NCBI GenBank assembly: GCA_949775045.1
Contig: OX459102.1
Location: 5,262,185-5,326,184, forward strand
Reading direction: 5' to 3'
Origin: Metridium senile
Lineage: Eukaryota; Cnidaria; Anthozoa; Actiniaria; Metridiidae
DNA length: 64,000 bases
Numbering within the stretch: position 1 is the stretch's first letter; the number at the start of each line of letters is the position of its first letter. Of the stretch, positions 1-12,515 are shown piece by piece. A model generated the notes under the pieces. It was not told where the DNA came from. It saw only the letters and a list, made by a program, of their open reading frames with translations, and searched no databases. The position numbers were made by a program, and so were the translations under genes.

Positions 1-281
1 CCTGGTAATAGGACAATTACAAAGGGAGTCAGTACCCCAAATCGCCTGGGCTTACAAATTGTCTAATAAGGTATACCTCGTGTGGTGTGAAAACGGGACG
101 AGCATTATTTAACCAACAGACGTAAAAGCCTTATGTGGTTGAAATCTCCTTAGAAGAACAACATAATACGAACGATTTTTCCGTTGAGAGGATTTTTTTG
201 TCCTAGGATTTTTTCGTTCAAATAGCGTTCAGTATATAGTAAACGCTACTCGATATGTTTATCTAGGCGCGAAGGCGTTAA

Positions 282-3200
282 AATGTATATGAACCCTCGC
301 GGTTTTTTGGCGTTTTAAGAAGTTGATATATAGCTAAGTCATGAACTGAAAACAAATATTGGAGTTAAGGTAGTTCCGGACTCTTGCTACTGCGCATCCA
401 TTTCGCGCATCTCGTTTTTCATAATCTATTTGCGTTTTTTTGAAAATTTATCTAAATAATATCTCAATTTGATATTTATTTTCCTTATCTATAACTTAAG
501 AAAGTATTATGTCATTTCATGGTACTTTGGAGGTAAAATAGTACATTTTTCGAAACATGCTCAGATTTTCACTACCTGGCATGGTCGCTGTTTTCTCTAA
601 AAACAACAAATTTACAACTTTGTAAAAATGGATAGATAAAATATAATTTTGACGCCTTTAGTAGTAAAACTAATACAAAATAGGTCTTAGGGTTTCTGAA
701 GATATGACAAGGATAATTTGACAAGTTTCAAGCAGATGTTTAAAGTACTAGAACCAAGTCCAGCGCGGACCGTTACCATGTTTTTTGACAAAAAAATGGA
801 TTCGGTCGCTTATAACTCGTCTATTAGTACGGCGACCCCCAATTTTTTTCTTTTAATTCAAGACTGCATTTACTATTCTTACGATGTAGAATAAAAAATA
901 AAATATTAATGTTTTGATTTTCTGAAATTTTACAAATGCTACAACTCTATACACATGTAGGGTGCGTAATTGGCGTAGAATTGTGCTTGTACGGTTCACT
1001 TATACCCATATTTGGAAATGGTTCAATGATTTTTATGACAGGAAGTGTTAGATAACCCTTAGATCTATCGTTTGATATAATCTTATGCTTTTCCTAGAAG
1101 AATACGTTCGCATTCTCAGTGACTGCTTTGAATAGGTACTTTAATTTTGAGAAAATCACCGCAAATTATTGCAAATACCTACTTATACTATATCTTATAA
1201 CTCTATAACCAATACGGTGATCAAAATATTTTTTCACGTTTTTTGACTTTCCTAACAATGATCTTTAAATGACAGGATTTATAAAAAAATTCATGTAAGA
1301 AATCCAAGTATCCGGAACTACTTTAAACATTTATTCGCGGAGAAATAGCGCTCTAAACTTTAAAATCGACCGCGCCCCTTCGGGTTGGAAGGGAATTGGG
1401 ACTTTGAGGAGAATGGCCCTAGGGCATTGATGACGTAAATTCGGGACCATTTCGCAGCTTGTACAAAGGCTAGTATGCGGACTTCAGTAAACTTATCATC
1501 GTTTTACAGGAGGTTTTTTAGACACTCTGCCAAGCAGATCTGTTCTGGGAGGTTGGTCTAATAGAGTAGAAGACAAAAGAGGCATTCGACTGCATTAATA
1601 TATTTGGGCAAAGATCGTACGCTTGATAAAGCGAGAAGCCGGACGTAAAAGGGTCAAGTTGGTTTTACAGACTTCTTCTGCTACTTTAGCAGTAGTCATT
1701 TCAACGGCTAACCCCAAAATTATTCCCTGAAATATTTGTTAGTGAATTGAAGAAACATCGATCTGGCTCATCTGATAAGAGTTGAAGTTGGAATTGTACC
1801 CTGTTTCAGCCTAGATTTATAGGATGAAGAAACAAAACAAATGTCGAGCAGAAACAATGCGTACGAATGGTAATGAAGCGTTTCAAACTATGGCAAGGGT
1901 ATATCATGGCAACTGAAATAGTATAATTATAACTGAAATCTTTCTATATTCTACTTTGAAATATTATATTGACATACTATTGAACTCATTTTATATAAGT
2001 TCTATTAAAAGAAAGCTATTCTAGTGTCACGAGTCAGCATTTCGCGTACGATAATTACCGGATGATTGTTGAAAAAACTAGCGAGAGACCGCCGGTCTAA
2101 TATTGACTCCATGAAGTTGAAAAACAAGACAAGTTAATCATTTTACTCTGATACTAATAATACTTGTAATCAAGTTTCAAAATGGATTTAAACTAATTTT
2201 AGAATAAAGTTTGCTAACACTTCTTGATATTGAAGAAGTCATTGAATCATTGAGTGTTAACTTTTAAAAACAATTTATGATAACATACCACAAATTATTA
2301 TTTTGTTGTTATTATTGTAATCTTTATTATCAAGCACTTTTTATATGAGTTCAAAATGCATTTTATTATGAAAATATGTTCATCTACAAATAGATAAAAC
2401 GGGAATATTATCAGGGGAAATTATTGAAAATTTGAAGCGTTGAAACTGTAGTAGTTCAAAACATCATATTCGATGCAGGATGTTTTGTGTGATTTTTTCA
2501 CCAACAGTGTTTTCAGTCAGTCGTTCTGTACTGATTTAGCCGCTGGCGATCGTAATGACCAGCGATTTAAACATATAAATATATACGGAATGAAATCCTG
2601 GATGTAGAGTCAGATTGACTTCTATTTCATATAGTTTCAGTTGCAGTACAAGTTTGTTTTGTTTTGGACGGACTCGACACAACCATCAATTTCAACACAC
2701 GAAGCTCCGCTTTTAATTAATTAACTTCACAATTAGCAGTACTTCAACACCTAGAAAAAGCTATGCAAAAAGAATCCGAGCATGATTAAAACATTTGCGA
2801 AACATCATATAACTATTTATGATTGTAATAGATCAACGTTAACGGTCATCAGGACGGCTCTTATACGGCGACTTTTTATATCGAGATTAAAGCTATTTTG
2901 AATGCTCCACGATCTTTTAATTTTTCTGCCTGCGCATAGTATCGATTTTGCTAACCAATTTTCATCGGCTAAAGGCTCATCTGAAGGCTAGCTATAAAGG
3001 CTCAAAACTGTCACTAGCTATTTTCTACTATTTTCTTTCTTGTACGTCTAAGTAAGAAAGTTCTCAGTCTTCGAAAGTACTTTGTAAGACTTCGCTTTTC
3101 TTACTACTGTCTTTTGAATCCAAGTATAATTATTTACCGGTATCTGATAAACCATCTGATTGTATAGTTTCAACCGATGTCAGGGATGATTCAGTCAACT

Positions 3201-3468
3201 CGCGGTAAATACAGCTGATTTATCGAACTTTTCTTACTCAAAACAACAGAGAAACACTGAGTGATGCTAGCTTGGGTTTCCCGAATTTACGTCACAAGGT
3301 TACCAGTCTCCAAATTCCCGGCCAACCCGAAGGGGCGCGGTCGATTTTAAAGTTTAGGGCGCTATTTCTCCGCGAATAAATGTTCAAACCAATTTTTTTT
3401 TCAGTTCATGACTGACCTATATATCAACTTCTTAAAACGCCAAAAAAAAACAAAATTTCACATACACT
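282..3468. mobile_element. Non-autonomous TTAA-target DNA transposon, copy A
   Basis: The element is flanked by TTAA at 278-281 and 3469-3472. Its terminal inverted repeats are about 150 bp long; the left begins AATGTATATGAACCCTCGCG. A second copy lies at 38974-41120 and is similar along its whole length. The foldback repeat near 58963-59010 reads GGCGTTAAATGG across the point where this copy is inserted, so the duplicated TTAA is shown by an empty site. No transposase-like reading frame is visible. TTAA targets are used by piggyBac and Kolobok transposons; the ends do not settle which. A second element (369-1322) sits inside the left terminal repeat. Confidence 0.85.
369..1322. mobile_element. 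Second TTAA element nested inside copy A
   Basis: TTAA flanks at 365-368 and 1323-1326 enclose ends GGTAGTTCCGGA and TCCGGAACTACT, which are inverted repeats. The other copy of the host element reads TTGGATTTGAACAT near 39053, an almost intact empty site (TTGA for TTAA). The element is 954 bp and has no convincing open frame. Apart from the shared target its ends differ from those of the host element. Confidence 0.8.
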
Positions 3469-3472
3469 TTAA

Positions 3473-3684
3473 ATGGTACAGCGGTAGATATTCGCAGAGT
3501 AAGAAATCGAACCGTTTGAGAGATCGCTAAACCGAGTACACAAGAGGTCAAACTGATGCTAAAAACAGCTGAAAATCGACTATTAAGAAGAGTTTTATAA
3601 TAACTAGGACCTTTATTCACTATCAACGATAAGTACACATTAATTTGAACATAAAAGTATGGTTCTAGCGCCATTGGTTAACTG
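3473..3684. repeat. Arm of a hAT-like foldback element (interrupted copy)
   Basis: This stretch matches one arm of the palindromic element at 58697-59666 and ends in the same way, TTCTAGCGCCATTG followed by GTTAAC. The matching left part (about 250-277) was separated from it when the TTAA element at 282-3468 inserted. Other left-arm sequence seems to be missing, because 1-240 does not match. Confidence 0.7.
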
Positions 3685-6600
3685 ATATTCCGCAAATGTA
3701 TAATTAGCAGTTATCTGATATTCGGCCAAAAAAATAGTAGTCACCTGAAATTTGACCCAAAAATTAGTAGTTAACAGAGATTTGAGTACCCCCATTAGCA
3801 CCCTCAATAAACGCAAATATACAACTGAATTAGGTAATACCTATAATAGCAGAGCTCCCAGCTTAAATTTTTCTTACAACATCAATTTGTAAATGTAAAT
3901 AGTTTTTGTGCACGGGCCATGCTCAATCTACTAGAATTAAGTAATTCATATCTCATGCATGTGTGGAGGGGAGAGGAACAAGGATTAAAATATCCTTCCT
4001 CCCAAATTTTATACCCTTTTTCTCCCTACTCGCTGATTTTTCGACACTTTCTCCCTCCTCCCTGATTTTCTAGCTATTGAGGCTTTTCATTAGAGTGCAA
4101 ATGGATTGTATTCCAGAGATAAGGTGTTCGCATAAATTAAAAATGCTCCAAATGATATTAGAATATTACTCAGGCCAATAACACCTTATAGTTCAATAAT
4201 AGGCCCTTGTGTTTCATTCCTCCATTCTATTTATGTTACAGAAAAACATCGAAAAATATACTTGAAATAATTAACGGGAAAAAGGAAAAGTTACCCCGAT
4301 TACTAACCTTGAAACGTTGCTATCTTGGTGATGTTCTCAAACGAATAGAAAAAGAAAACCAGAAAAACGCTAATTTTTCAAGGAGGTAAGACGGATGACA
4401 GGTTAATAGAGGAAGAATTTTAAGTATTATATTGAATTGACACTTACAAATACAACTAAAGAATAAACGATCTCCAAAGATGAAGTGTTTTGTTTTTCGT
4501 TTTGTAAGCTTTTTTTTACCCGGCAATCTTTGCCTTCAAAAATCATGTTGCTATGCGGTATCTAGGCTCGTGACCAAGTCCTGCAAAGGGCCTATTAATT
4601 TTTCATAATCGACCTTCTCCCTCCTCCCTCTATTTTTATCTTTTTCCGCTCTTTTCTCTCCCTAATTATTTTTGCTTATTGTGTTCTACTTACTTTAACT
4701 ATAAATGAAAGAATTAAAAAATCAGTAGATAAATAATTTGGAAATTCAACGACTTAAAATGAAGTACTAATTGGCGTACTCACAATTTTATTCACATTAT
4801 TTTATTTTACTTAAATGAATAGTATTTAGTTACTGAAACATATCTTAAGTTTAATTTGTTTCGCGTATACATTATATTCAATTATTCGTATAAACTACAT
4901 TCTCTTTTTTTTTAGTTCATATTGTTTTTTTTTATTTTTGTTTTGCTTTTTTTATCTTTTTTTACTTTAAAGGGCTATTAGTACCAGCAAGATCATATTT
5001 CAAATTCAAACCAAGCCCTTTTTTAGAACCCAGCATACAAAATCTCAGTCAAGATATTTATAATAAGTTATATATAAGTTTTTTAAGCAATTCCCGTTAC
5101 ATCACAGTAGTCAGAAGTGATCATATAATAGAGTAGGTACATTATTACCGGCTACTCAGTAGTTTACATAATGGACTTCAAATAAGAATCTGTCAAGGAA
5201 GCAAAGCTATTGAAAAGCATGGCCAAGAGACTGAATTTGATCATGAACTTATCAGAATCAGGACAAATATTAATAGTCTCAGCTAGTGGATTAGAGTGCG
5301 GCTCGATTCCTGCACCATCATATACTGTGAGACCAACTGCATTTCCCCCAAAGCTCTTTGCTCATTACTGCCTGTGATAAAATCAACAGGAGCAGACAGC
5401 AAAATAATGATAATTTAATATTTAATGCAGTTCAAAAAAATCCACCGTACATTGCTGTTCAGAGTAAACCACGATCATGCAGTTGTGAAATGGGATCTGT
5501 TTGTCAATATAGCATGTTCATGTCACAATTTCCGAAGGAAATCATTTTGCGGTAATAAGGAAATCATTTTTGCGGCGGTATCATTTTGGCTGCAACTTGG
5601 GAATCATTATTGTACTTCCGGTTTGGAGCCTCGTTTTCATGTCGGTACAAAACCTACCACGAAAAGAAAGGCGATTTTCAGGATGTTCCCCTGCATAGAT
5701 TCAATATGAATTTTTAATATGTTGTTCTAGATGCTATTCCAGGTCGGATTGTGAAGAAAAACCTTATGTTGCAATTATATTAGTGATGGGTCAAACCGTA
5801 TAATGACTGGACTAGTAAGTAAAGACAGCTTTTCAATTCGATTCAGAAACACAAAAAACCTACACAAAATACATTTAAAATATAAACAGACCCCGAATCG
5901 AAAAATAATTTGGAGTTGGTATTCAGACTATTCAGCTTCTTTTGTAATTTGGATTTGCATATGGGTTTGTCTGGTTAAGAGAAGACAAGAGCGAAGTGAG
6001 CAAAGAAAATACGACAAAATTACGGTCATATTAACGCTTGTTAAGCACACAATGTTTTCAAAATGATCAGCAATATATTTAATTACGAGCTTGCTTTATA
6101 CGGCGTTGCTCTATTTTCCTGAATTTTTCCTTAATTTGAATCCGCTAACTCTCTCTTTTTTCAAGCATCAATAACATTTTTGTATAGCAACCGTATGTAT
6201 TCTCGTCAATTTAGATATAAAATGCAAACAAACAGATTGTTGACAAATTCACGCTCGTTATCAAACAGTTTAAAATAATCTTGAACCTACTTTATCGGTG
6301 TTTATTTTCCTGAGGTTTTCTTCGTTTCAATGACATCGATCATATAGTATATTATGACGAATAAATGTATGTACTTGAATTTTGATGAATTAAACATAGG
6401 TCATAGTTTAACTGCCACGTTTGAAAATCCAGACTGTACTGAGGGTAGCATTTTGACGACAATTTTCAAAGCTAATAAAGTCGCTTCTTTTTCAATTATT
6501 TTACATTGCTGTAGTCTTTATTTTTTCAGAAAGTTATCTACAGACACATTTTCGGCCTGGATCTTTTGGAATCAGTCTTTTGCATTTCTTTTCTTTTCTT

Positions 6601-6730
6601 TGCTGCTTCTTTTCAAGGATTTAAAAATAAAATTTCAATGTTTCTGAATTAAAAAGTATTCTAATAATTTTAAGGTTTAAATTTTTATTGAAAAATTAGA
6701 ACGAAAACTGCTAGAATCCTTGGGTGAGGA
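3685..6730. other. Gene-free, AT-rich stretch
   Basis: No coding region is supported. There are short degenerate direct repeats at 3690-3800 (units ending in TAGTAGT or similar), pyrimidine-rich patches at 3985-4080 and 4610-4680, and poly-T near 4905-4970. Short open frames (for example at 5425, 5803 and 6354) show no domain and lack conserved counterparts in the other two paralogue intervals. Confidence 0.5.
4193..4597. mobile_element. Possible degenerate MITE, family of 12516-12886
   Basis: The right end, CTGCAAAGGGCCTATTA, matches the right end of the element at 12516-12886, and the reverse complement also agrees further in (a GGTCACG block). The left end, near 4196, carries ATAGGCCCTTGTG. 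The interior is not recognisably shared, so the boundaries are uncertain. Confidence 0.35.
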
Positions 6731-6779
6731 GTTTGGGCTACCTGTGTACCTATCGGCCAATCACAACTTTCGTTAGAAT

Positions 6780-6889
6780 CGAAAAGGACGAAAGCCAATC
6801 AAAAGTCCTTTCTCATGTTTCAAACATTTCCGTATAATTCTAGAGAGATACGAAGGCGTGGGTGTCTTCAGGAAATTTACTTTAATCAG
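6780..6889 (+). other. Probable 5' non-coding exon of DUF4419 paralogue 1
   Basis: A splice-donor context CAG|GTTTGTTTTCCTCC at 6889/6890 is followed by intron sequence that is shared with paralogue 3 (after 24012) and, more weakly, with paralogue 2 (after 10636), including a TGTTTAATAG block and a GCGACTCATTT block. The matching 3' splice site lies at 7838-7839, just before the start codon. Transcript start is unknown; the left boundary given is approximate. Confidence 0.5.
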
Positions 6890-7845
6890 GTTTGTTTTCC
6901 TCCTTACTGATACAATCTTTACCGAAATCAAATGTTTAATAGCAACTTCAAGAATAGAGACGACTTTTGCGACTCATTTCAGCCCGAGCGAAGAGTTTAG
7001 AATTCGAGTTTACGAGTTTAATAATATTACAACATATCACACCTCTGAAACGACTCGTTTAAATGAATTAAAAAAGTACTTTCGCTACTTCTCAATGGTT
7101 CTTTCGCTACGTACTAAAAGTATGACTAAATATCTGAGTAGTGTCTCAGTAGCGAAGTTACTGGTAGCGAAAGTACGAGCTAGAGTTTGAATTCAATGTA
7201 AATATTGTACTTCTACAAAGTCAGGGCTACTTTCACTCGGTTGTCAAGTGTGCTTATTGCCATGGCCAACAACACGACCATGCAGTTTATTTGGGAATTA
7301 TCAATTCTATCGGATTTGTTGTGCCAGTACGTGGGCTGCCTTGGCCGCGTTTCTCATGCAGATTGCATCATTTATTATTTTTATTATTATTATATTTAAA
7401 ACTATAAAAAAAATTGGATTTGTTCATTGCACAGCCTTATATAGCCCCGACTAGTATGAAAAATGAGTATAAATTAAATACCACGGATTTAATATTTATT
7501 ATTTGGCTAATTTTTTTAAATTATTTTTTAAATTATTCTAATTATTTAATTAGAATAATTATTTACTATAATTATTTAGTTAATTATTTATTTAATTGTT
7601 CATAATTATTATTAATTATTAATTATATAATTCTTATTTTTTAATTATTTTTTTAATTATCTTATTAAATTTTTTATTTATTTATTTATTTATTTTTGAC
7701 TAATTAGTTAAAACAATTGTCAATGGAATGGAGAATACGAAACTATTATTCTATTATGCGCAACAACCATGTAAGGTTCTCCTAGGCAATTGTATTATGT
7801 TAGTGCTAATTGTATTAAAAATGTTATTTTTATTTCTAGCCTAAC

Positions 7846-9051
7846 ATGGCCGAACAACAAAAAGTGAAACATGTTACACTCTCCAAAAATCGCCCTGCCG
7901 CTGAAGATCCTCAGAACGTGTTTGGTAAACTAAGAACAGAAGCTGAAAAAAAGCCTCAAAACACAGGGCCATTGAGCCGAAGGAAAGCATTTTCACTTCT
8001 GGGGGAATATGCAAAATTTGATGAGGAAAAAATATTGGAAAATCTGTCTCGTGATGGCTCCAAACCAATGTCTAATCGGTTTAATATTGTTGAAGGTCGA
8101 GTTTCAGTTCTTGGTTCAACTGATGAAATCTACTCTAGAAGCAATGCTGGTTTCTTCGAGACAGTGCTCATGGCATATAACTATCACTACAATCTGAGAA
8201 CCTCGCCAGAAGATTGGTGGTTCTGTTTGATAAGAAGAGTAGCTTTGGCTATTGATAACAACGCCAAGAAAGATTCTGTCCGCAAGATGTTTGTTGAACA
8301 CGAAGGAAAGAAGACACTGACTGTACGTGTTCCTGAATGGCCTCTTTCAAACGTCAACTATGGATCGTTCTTCGAGAAAATGTCCATGGAAATTGCCAAT
8401 CATGTCAAAGTCCCTGAGTATGTGGAAGCTGTGACGGCTAATTTCTCGTGTACTACAAGTGTGCAGAGAATAGTCTCTCAGATTACCCTGATGTCATCAA
8501 TGCAGGAATTTTTTGAGTATAAAATGTGTTTGATGTGTGGAATCCCTGCTATCGAAATGCTTGGTACTGAAGATGATTGGAAAAAGCTGCTATCTGATCT
8601 CAAAGCTTTGAAATCAATCCTTCAGCCTATAATGAATGACCTGGGGCTCACTGAACAGTGGTGGTCACTTGCTGAAGAGATCTTCTCAAAGTTGTTGGAT
8701 ACCTATCGTGGTTCACCAGACAAAAAGTGGTGGAGTCACATCCTGACTTATAATGCAATGTTTGGGTCAGGATTCCGAGAGGACCCAAATCTCCCACCAG
8801 ATTACAGCGGATGGATTGTGGAGTTCTTGGAGGGAAGAGTGGGGCTGGAAGTTTATGAATTCAGCAGTGGCCTTGTCGCTGTCCCCCTTAAGATTGAGGA
8901 TGGAATTAAATGTGTGGAAGACACAGCCGCATTGGTTGCTGGTATGGTTGGGATGACTGTTCACAAAGAAACAGAAAACAAGAGACCATCCGTCCAGCCA
9001 TTCCAGGGCTGGGCATTGATGCTTCCTCCTAACTCCCCTCTAACTGTCTAG
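7846..9051 (+). CDS. DUF4419-domain protein, paralogue 1 (401 aa)
   Basis: Single-exon reading frame. The start is chosen because TTTCTAG|CCTAAC and then ATG is preserved in all three paralogues, so the coding exon begins six bases upstream of ATG. Residues 1-45 are a basic, polar leader. DUF4419 hallmarks follow: STDEIYSRSNAGFFETVLMA (91-110), the block SPEDWWFCLIRR near 120-131, KMFVEHEGKK (147-156), FSCTTS (200-205), CGIPAIEMLG (231-240) with DDWKKLL, then KWWSHI (294-299), SGWIVEFLEG (321-330) and a C-terminal QGWALMLPP. There is no signal peptide or membrane segment, so it is probably cytosolic. DUF4419 is known in fungi, animals and some bacteria without an assigned biochemical role. 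The variable segments are residues 57-82, 224-230 and 303-316. The function is unknown and I do not guess it. Confidence 0.92.
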   Translation: MAEQQKVKHVTLSKNRPAAEDPQNVFGKLRTEAEKKPQNTGPLSRRKAFSLLGEYAKFDEEKILENLSRDGSKPMSNRFNIVEGRVSVLGSTDEIYSRSNAGFFETVLMAYNYHYNLRTSPEDWWFCLIRRVALAIDNNAKKDSVRKMFVEHEGKKTLTVRVPEWPLSNVNYGSFFEKMSMEIANHVKVPEYVEAVTANFSCTTSVQRIVSQITLMSSMQEFFEYKMCLMCGIPAIEMLGTEDDWKKLLSDLKALKSILQPIMNDLGLTEQWWSLAEEIFSKLLDTYRGSPDKKWWSHILTYNAMFGSGFREDPNLPPDYSGWIVEFLEGRVGLEVYEFSSGLVAVPLKIEDGIKCVEDTAALVAGMVGMTVHKETENKRPSVQPFQGWALMLPPNSPLTV

Positions 9052-9357
9052 AAAGGACATATTAACATTAAAACAACAGACTTCACTATACTGAAGTCTC
9101 ATTGTCTACCAATGGCATCTCACCAATAGCTATCTAGAAGTGATACGATACTGAGTTAATTAGATTATGAGTTTAGCAATAAATATAGATCTATGATGTC
9201 ATTATGTGTACGATTCATGAAAATAACAAGTATATAGAAATAAGTTGACACTGCATAAATTACAATATGAGATAACAAATAACTTAATCTAGTATATCAT
9301 TACCGAGAATGGCTTAAGGACAGCCAAAACATGTTTAGATTATTATTATGTGTACTA

Positions 9358-9638
9358 GAGTGCTTACACTATGTCCATGAAATAAAATCTAAATAGTTAC
9401 TAACTAATAGTTTTTATTTAGTGACTATTAGTGACTATCACTCAACTGGAACAGCTTTAATTAGTAATAATACACAATGAATAAAGTATTAACTTTCTAT
9501 AGTTTTGAGTATTTGATTTCCCTTGTGTATTGTTACTAAAGCTGTTCCAGTTGAGTGATAGTGACTAATAGTCACTAAATAAAAACTATTAGGTAGGAAC
9601 TATTTAGATTCTATTTCATGGACATAGTGTAAGCACTC
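9358..9638. mobile_element. Palindromic MITE with TA target duplication
   Basis: The ends are GAGTGCTTACACTATGTCC and its complement, flanked by TA at 9356-9357 and 9639-9640. The 3' flank of paralogue 2 (around 14571-14590) reads GTGTACTATTCATG straight through, which is the empty site. The arms pair over roughly 130 bp, so a strong hairpin is expected. Length is 281 bp. Confidence 0.85.
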
Positions 9639-9771
9639 TATTCATGAAAATAATAATTATCTAGAAATGACATGACACTGCACAAATTATAATATGAGTT
9701 GTCAGTTCACCAATAACTATATGATCTAAAAATAACATGCATGACACTTTCATAAATTACAATATGAGTTC

Positions 9772-9774
9772 ACA

Positions 9775-9868
<94 letters not shown>
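9772..9868. repeat. (AAT)n microsatellite
   Basis: About 32 uninterrupted trinucleotide units in the 3' flank of paralogue 1. The duplicated 3' flanks of paralogue 2 carry a CTG/GAT tract at the equivalent place. Confidence 0.95.
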
Positions 9869-10440
9869 TACCAAATATTATACCCGTGAAACAAGTAGTA
9901 CTAATTAGTACCAGCAAACAATAGCATAAGCATAAAATATCACTAAATAGTACTATTTATGTTTCACGCTTTTAATATTTGTACTGTAATAATATTTTTT
10001 TTAATAATAAATAATCACTTAAATTATTGTAATTAATTCAATAATAATTACAATAATAATGGTTTAGAAAAAGTTATTTACACTACATATACACATGTAT
10101 GAATAAAAAGTTAAATAAATTGAATAAAAATTAGGATTATAATCATTTTATATCTGTGGTTGCATATTTTATTTCAAATTCTATGTCGTTTATATTGTCA
10201 AAATTAGGTTTTCATCTGTTTCTTGATCCCCTCAAGCATAATAGCACTGATCTTAGTAATGAAATAGTTGCTCTAATTCATGATATTATAGTAAATGAGT
10301 ACTCATTACATTTGTAAGATAATACTTTGCTAAGAGTTTGTATTTTAAATAAACTATAAATGGAGAGCGAGTTGAATCTTATCTATCATTTGTCACAGAC
10401 GAGACCGGAAATAAACATTGACATGATTAGTCACCAGACT
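9869..10440. other. AT-rich intergenic stretch
   Basis: No gene, RNA or clear transposon end is visible. It separates the 3' flank of paralogue 1 from the leader of paralogue 2. Confidence 0.5.
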
Positions 10441-10469
10441 TTCCTCTGAATTTTTTTTGGGTCTCTCTC

Positions 10470-10636
10470 CGGTAGTGTCACCCAATCAGATTTATCGAAA
10501 AGAACACCCACAACCCATTTCGGACCGTACCCAATACCAACTCGACGCTTTATTTCGGTTACCGTATTTCGTAGGTAAACAGGTATTTCATTTCGTGGAA
10601 GAGATCATGGGAAATATTTTCTTCAGTGAACCAGAG
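10470..10636 (+). other. Probable 5' non-coding exon of DUF4419 paralogue 2
   Basis: It shares CCCATTTCGGACCGT with the paralogue 3 leader (23927 onwards) and ends at a donor CCAGAG|GTTAGTATTCCTCC in the same position as the other two. The matching 3' splice site is at 13051-13052. The intron would be about 2.4 kb, longer than the roughly 0.9 kb of its siblings, because four MITEs lie in it. Confidence 0.5.
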
Positions 10637-11283
10637 GTTAGTATTCCTCCTTATTCAATTTTCGCCACCTATTTTAGCCAATTTCACGTCAGTAATAAGT
10701 TTTTTGGCACTCTGACTTCAAAGTCACATATAATTACTTAAGTTATCTGTCACGTCTTTATAGTACACGATCGCGAGATTATTTCGTCTAGCTGTTTCGT
10801 ATTAATTAAATCAAATTTTCAACATCCAGATTGAAAGTTTTATGTAAACTAATTTTATTTTATTTGTAAATAGATATTTATTGATATCTCAAATGTCAAA
10901 AGCATTTTTACACGGTTTTTGAGTCTGTCACGAAGCTGCATGGTTCCTTTTTAATTGTCACGTTCGCCATATTGAAATTCAGGCTTATTTTAAAAAAAAA
11001 GGCACATTCGAGTAAATCTGCAAACATTCACTGCACTTTTCACACAATATAAACTTCGTGAATTTGAATTACAAATGTGACTTAATGACTTGGCATGTCC
11101 AGCAAACGTCCGATGACATTTTGTCATGATTTGCGAACTGAATATTTTTCTCCATTGCTAATTTTTGACACAAAACTAAGATGGTGTGTTGATATATTTT
11201 ACTTTCCGTTTTCCGTAAATAAGATATTGACAAAAATACTTAATTTTTGAGCAATAGCTCGTCGTTTTAGGCAAGCTGTTTTA

Positions 11284-11510
11284 GGGACAGACCATTTGAT
11301 ATTTGATGGGGGGAGGGGGGGGGGGCTGTTTTGTTGGTGCCCGATATTTTTTTGGGGGGACACAGATGTTGCAAGATATTTTTTGGGCGGTATTCAATAT
11401 ATTTTGTTCGTGCAGGCTGCTCGATATTTTTTTTAGAGTTTAAAAGCATGCTCGATATTTTTTTTTGGATTCAGCCCCTCTCCCCATCAAATATCAAATG
11501 GTCTGTCCCT
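11284..11510. mobile_element. MITE with G/C-tract terminal repeats
   Basis: The left end GGGACAGACCATTTGATATT continues into a G-rich run and the right end is its complement with a C-rich run. Relatives are at 47141-47276 and 52618-52912. The interior carries repeated CGATATTTTTTT motifs. It lies in the long leader intron of paralogue 2. Confidence 0.75.
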
Positions 11511-11515
11511 CATTA

Positions 11516-11772
11516 CAGCACAAAGCCCAAAAGTATGGCCGGCGATAATTTATATTCATATTTTCTCTACATCTTTTCAATCAGCTCCTCCAGATTAAAT
11601 GTCAATATTTCTCATTTGTGAATCACAAGACAAGAATGATGTCAATCTTCAGATGAATATTGAGGTTAAAATAGCTAGAATGAAGTCCATTTGAATCCAA
11701 AGCAGCTACAGACAAACATGTCAAAAGAATGTGAATAAATTATCTGCGGTCACACTTTTGGGCTTTGCGCTG
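11516..11772. mobile_element. MITE, CAGCACAAAG ends, TA target
   Basis: Ends CAGCACAAAGCCCAAAAGT and ACTTTTGGGCTTTGCGCTG are flanked by TA at 11514-11515 and 11773-11774. It is 257 bp and lies directly between two other MITEs. Confidence 0.75.
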
Positions 11773-11774
11773 TA

Positions 11775-12174
11775 AACATGATAATAAGCAATTATTGGAT
11801 GAGGTTGAGTATGATATCGTAAATTATCAAGACCGAGGTCTGTGTTATCTGCCGAAGCCTCCTGGCTGAGGCAGATAATACTGACTCGAGGTCTTGGTAA
11901 TTTACGATATCATGCGAAAACCGAATTCAATAATTGTTTTATTATACATTTTTTAAAGTAAAAGTACAATTATAATCAGGTAAAAGAGACAATAACAAGC
12001 AAATCTCGCTGCCATTTTCACATCAACTTCCTGAGAATGGAGAGAGCCTGGGAACTTGACAGTGATAACTACAGACAATGCAATTATCACTGTCAAGTTC
12101 ACATGCTATTCAGATTTAGCTGTGTGCTCTCAGCCAATCAGATTCAATGTAGTTAGTAAAATGTATAATAATAC
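11775..12174. mobile_element. MITE, CAATTATTGGATGAGG family, copy 1
   Basis: It starts near the block AGCAATTATTGGATGAGGTT and ends after GCCAATCAGATT and ATGTATAATAATA. The same order of blocks occurs at 44511-44911. An inner palindrome (GATATCGTAAATTATCAAGA and complement) spans 11813-11912. Confidence 0.65.
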
Positions 12175-12515
12175 AAGTTGGCGTGACGTCAAAGAAATCC
12201 CATGCAATTAACATATATAATTATATTATATTATGTCAATAGCAAAAATTTTGCACTTCTACAAAGCGATTACTACCGATTAAAGCTGTAATTGCATAAG
12301 CTGCAACGACTACTTTTTTGAAAAACAAAACTTTCACTCCGTTATGGGACGAGACTTAATAAAAACTGCGGGGAAGACTATTGGTTAATGGCCAGCTCCA
12401 AGTCTGACTTGCGATAGCCAACATCACAACCATGCAATTTCTTTGACCATTAAATGTTGGTTTGTTTATTTTTCTATTTTCTATCCTATAAACTCAGATA
12501 ACAACCAAGATCCCA

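Noticed and set aside
6858..7190. 110-codon frame upstream of paralogue 1
   Set aside because: The corresponding frames are not kept in paralogues 2 and 3, while the splice-site pattern is.
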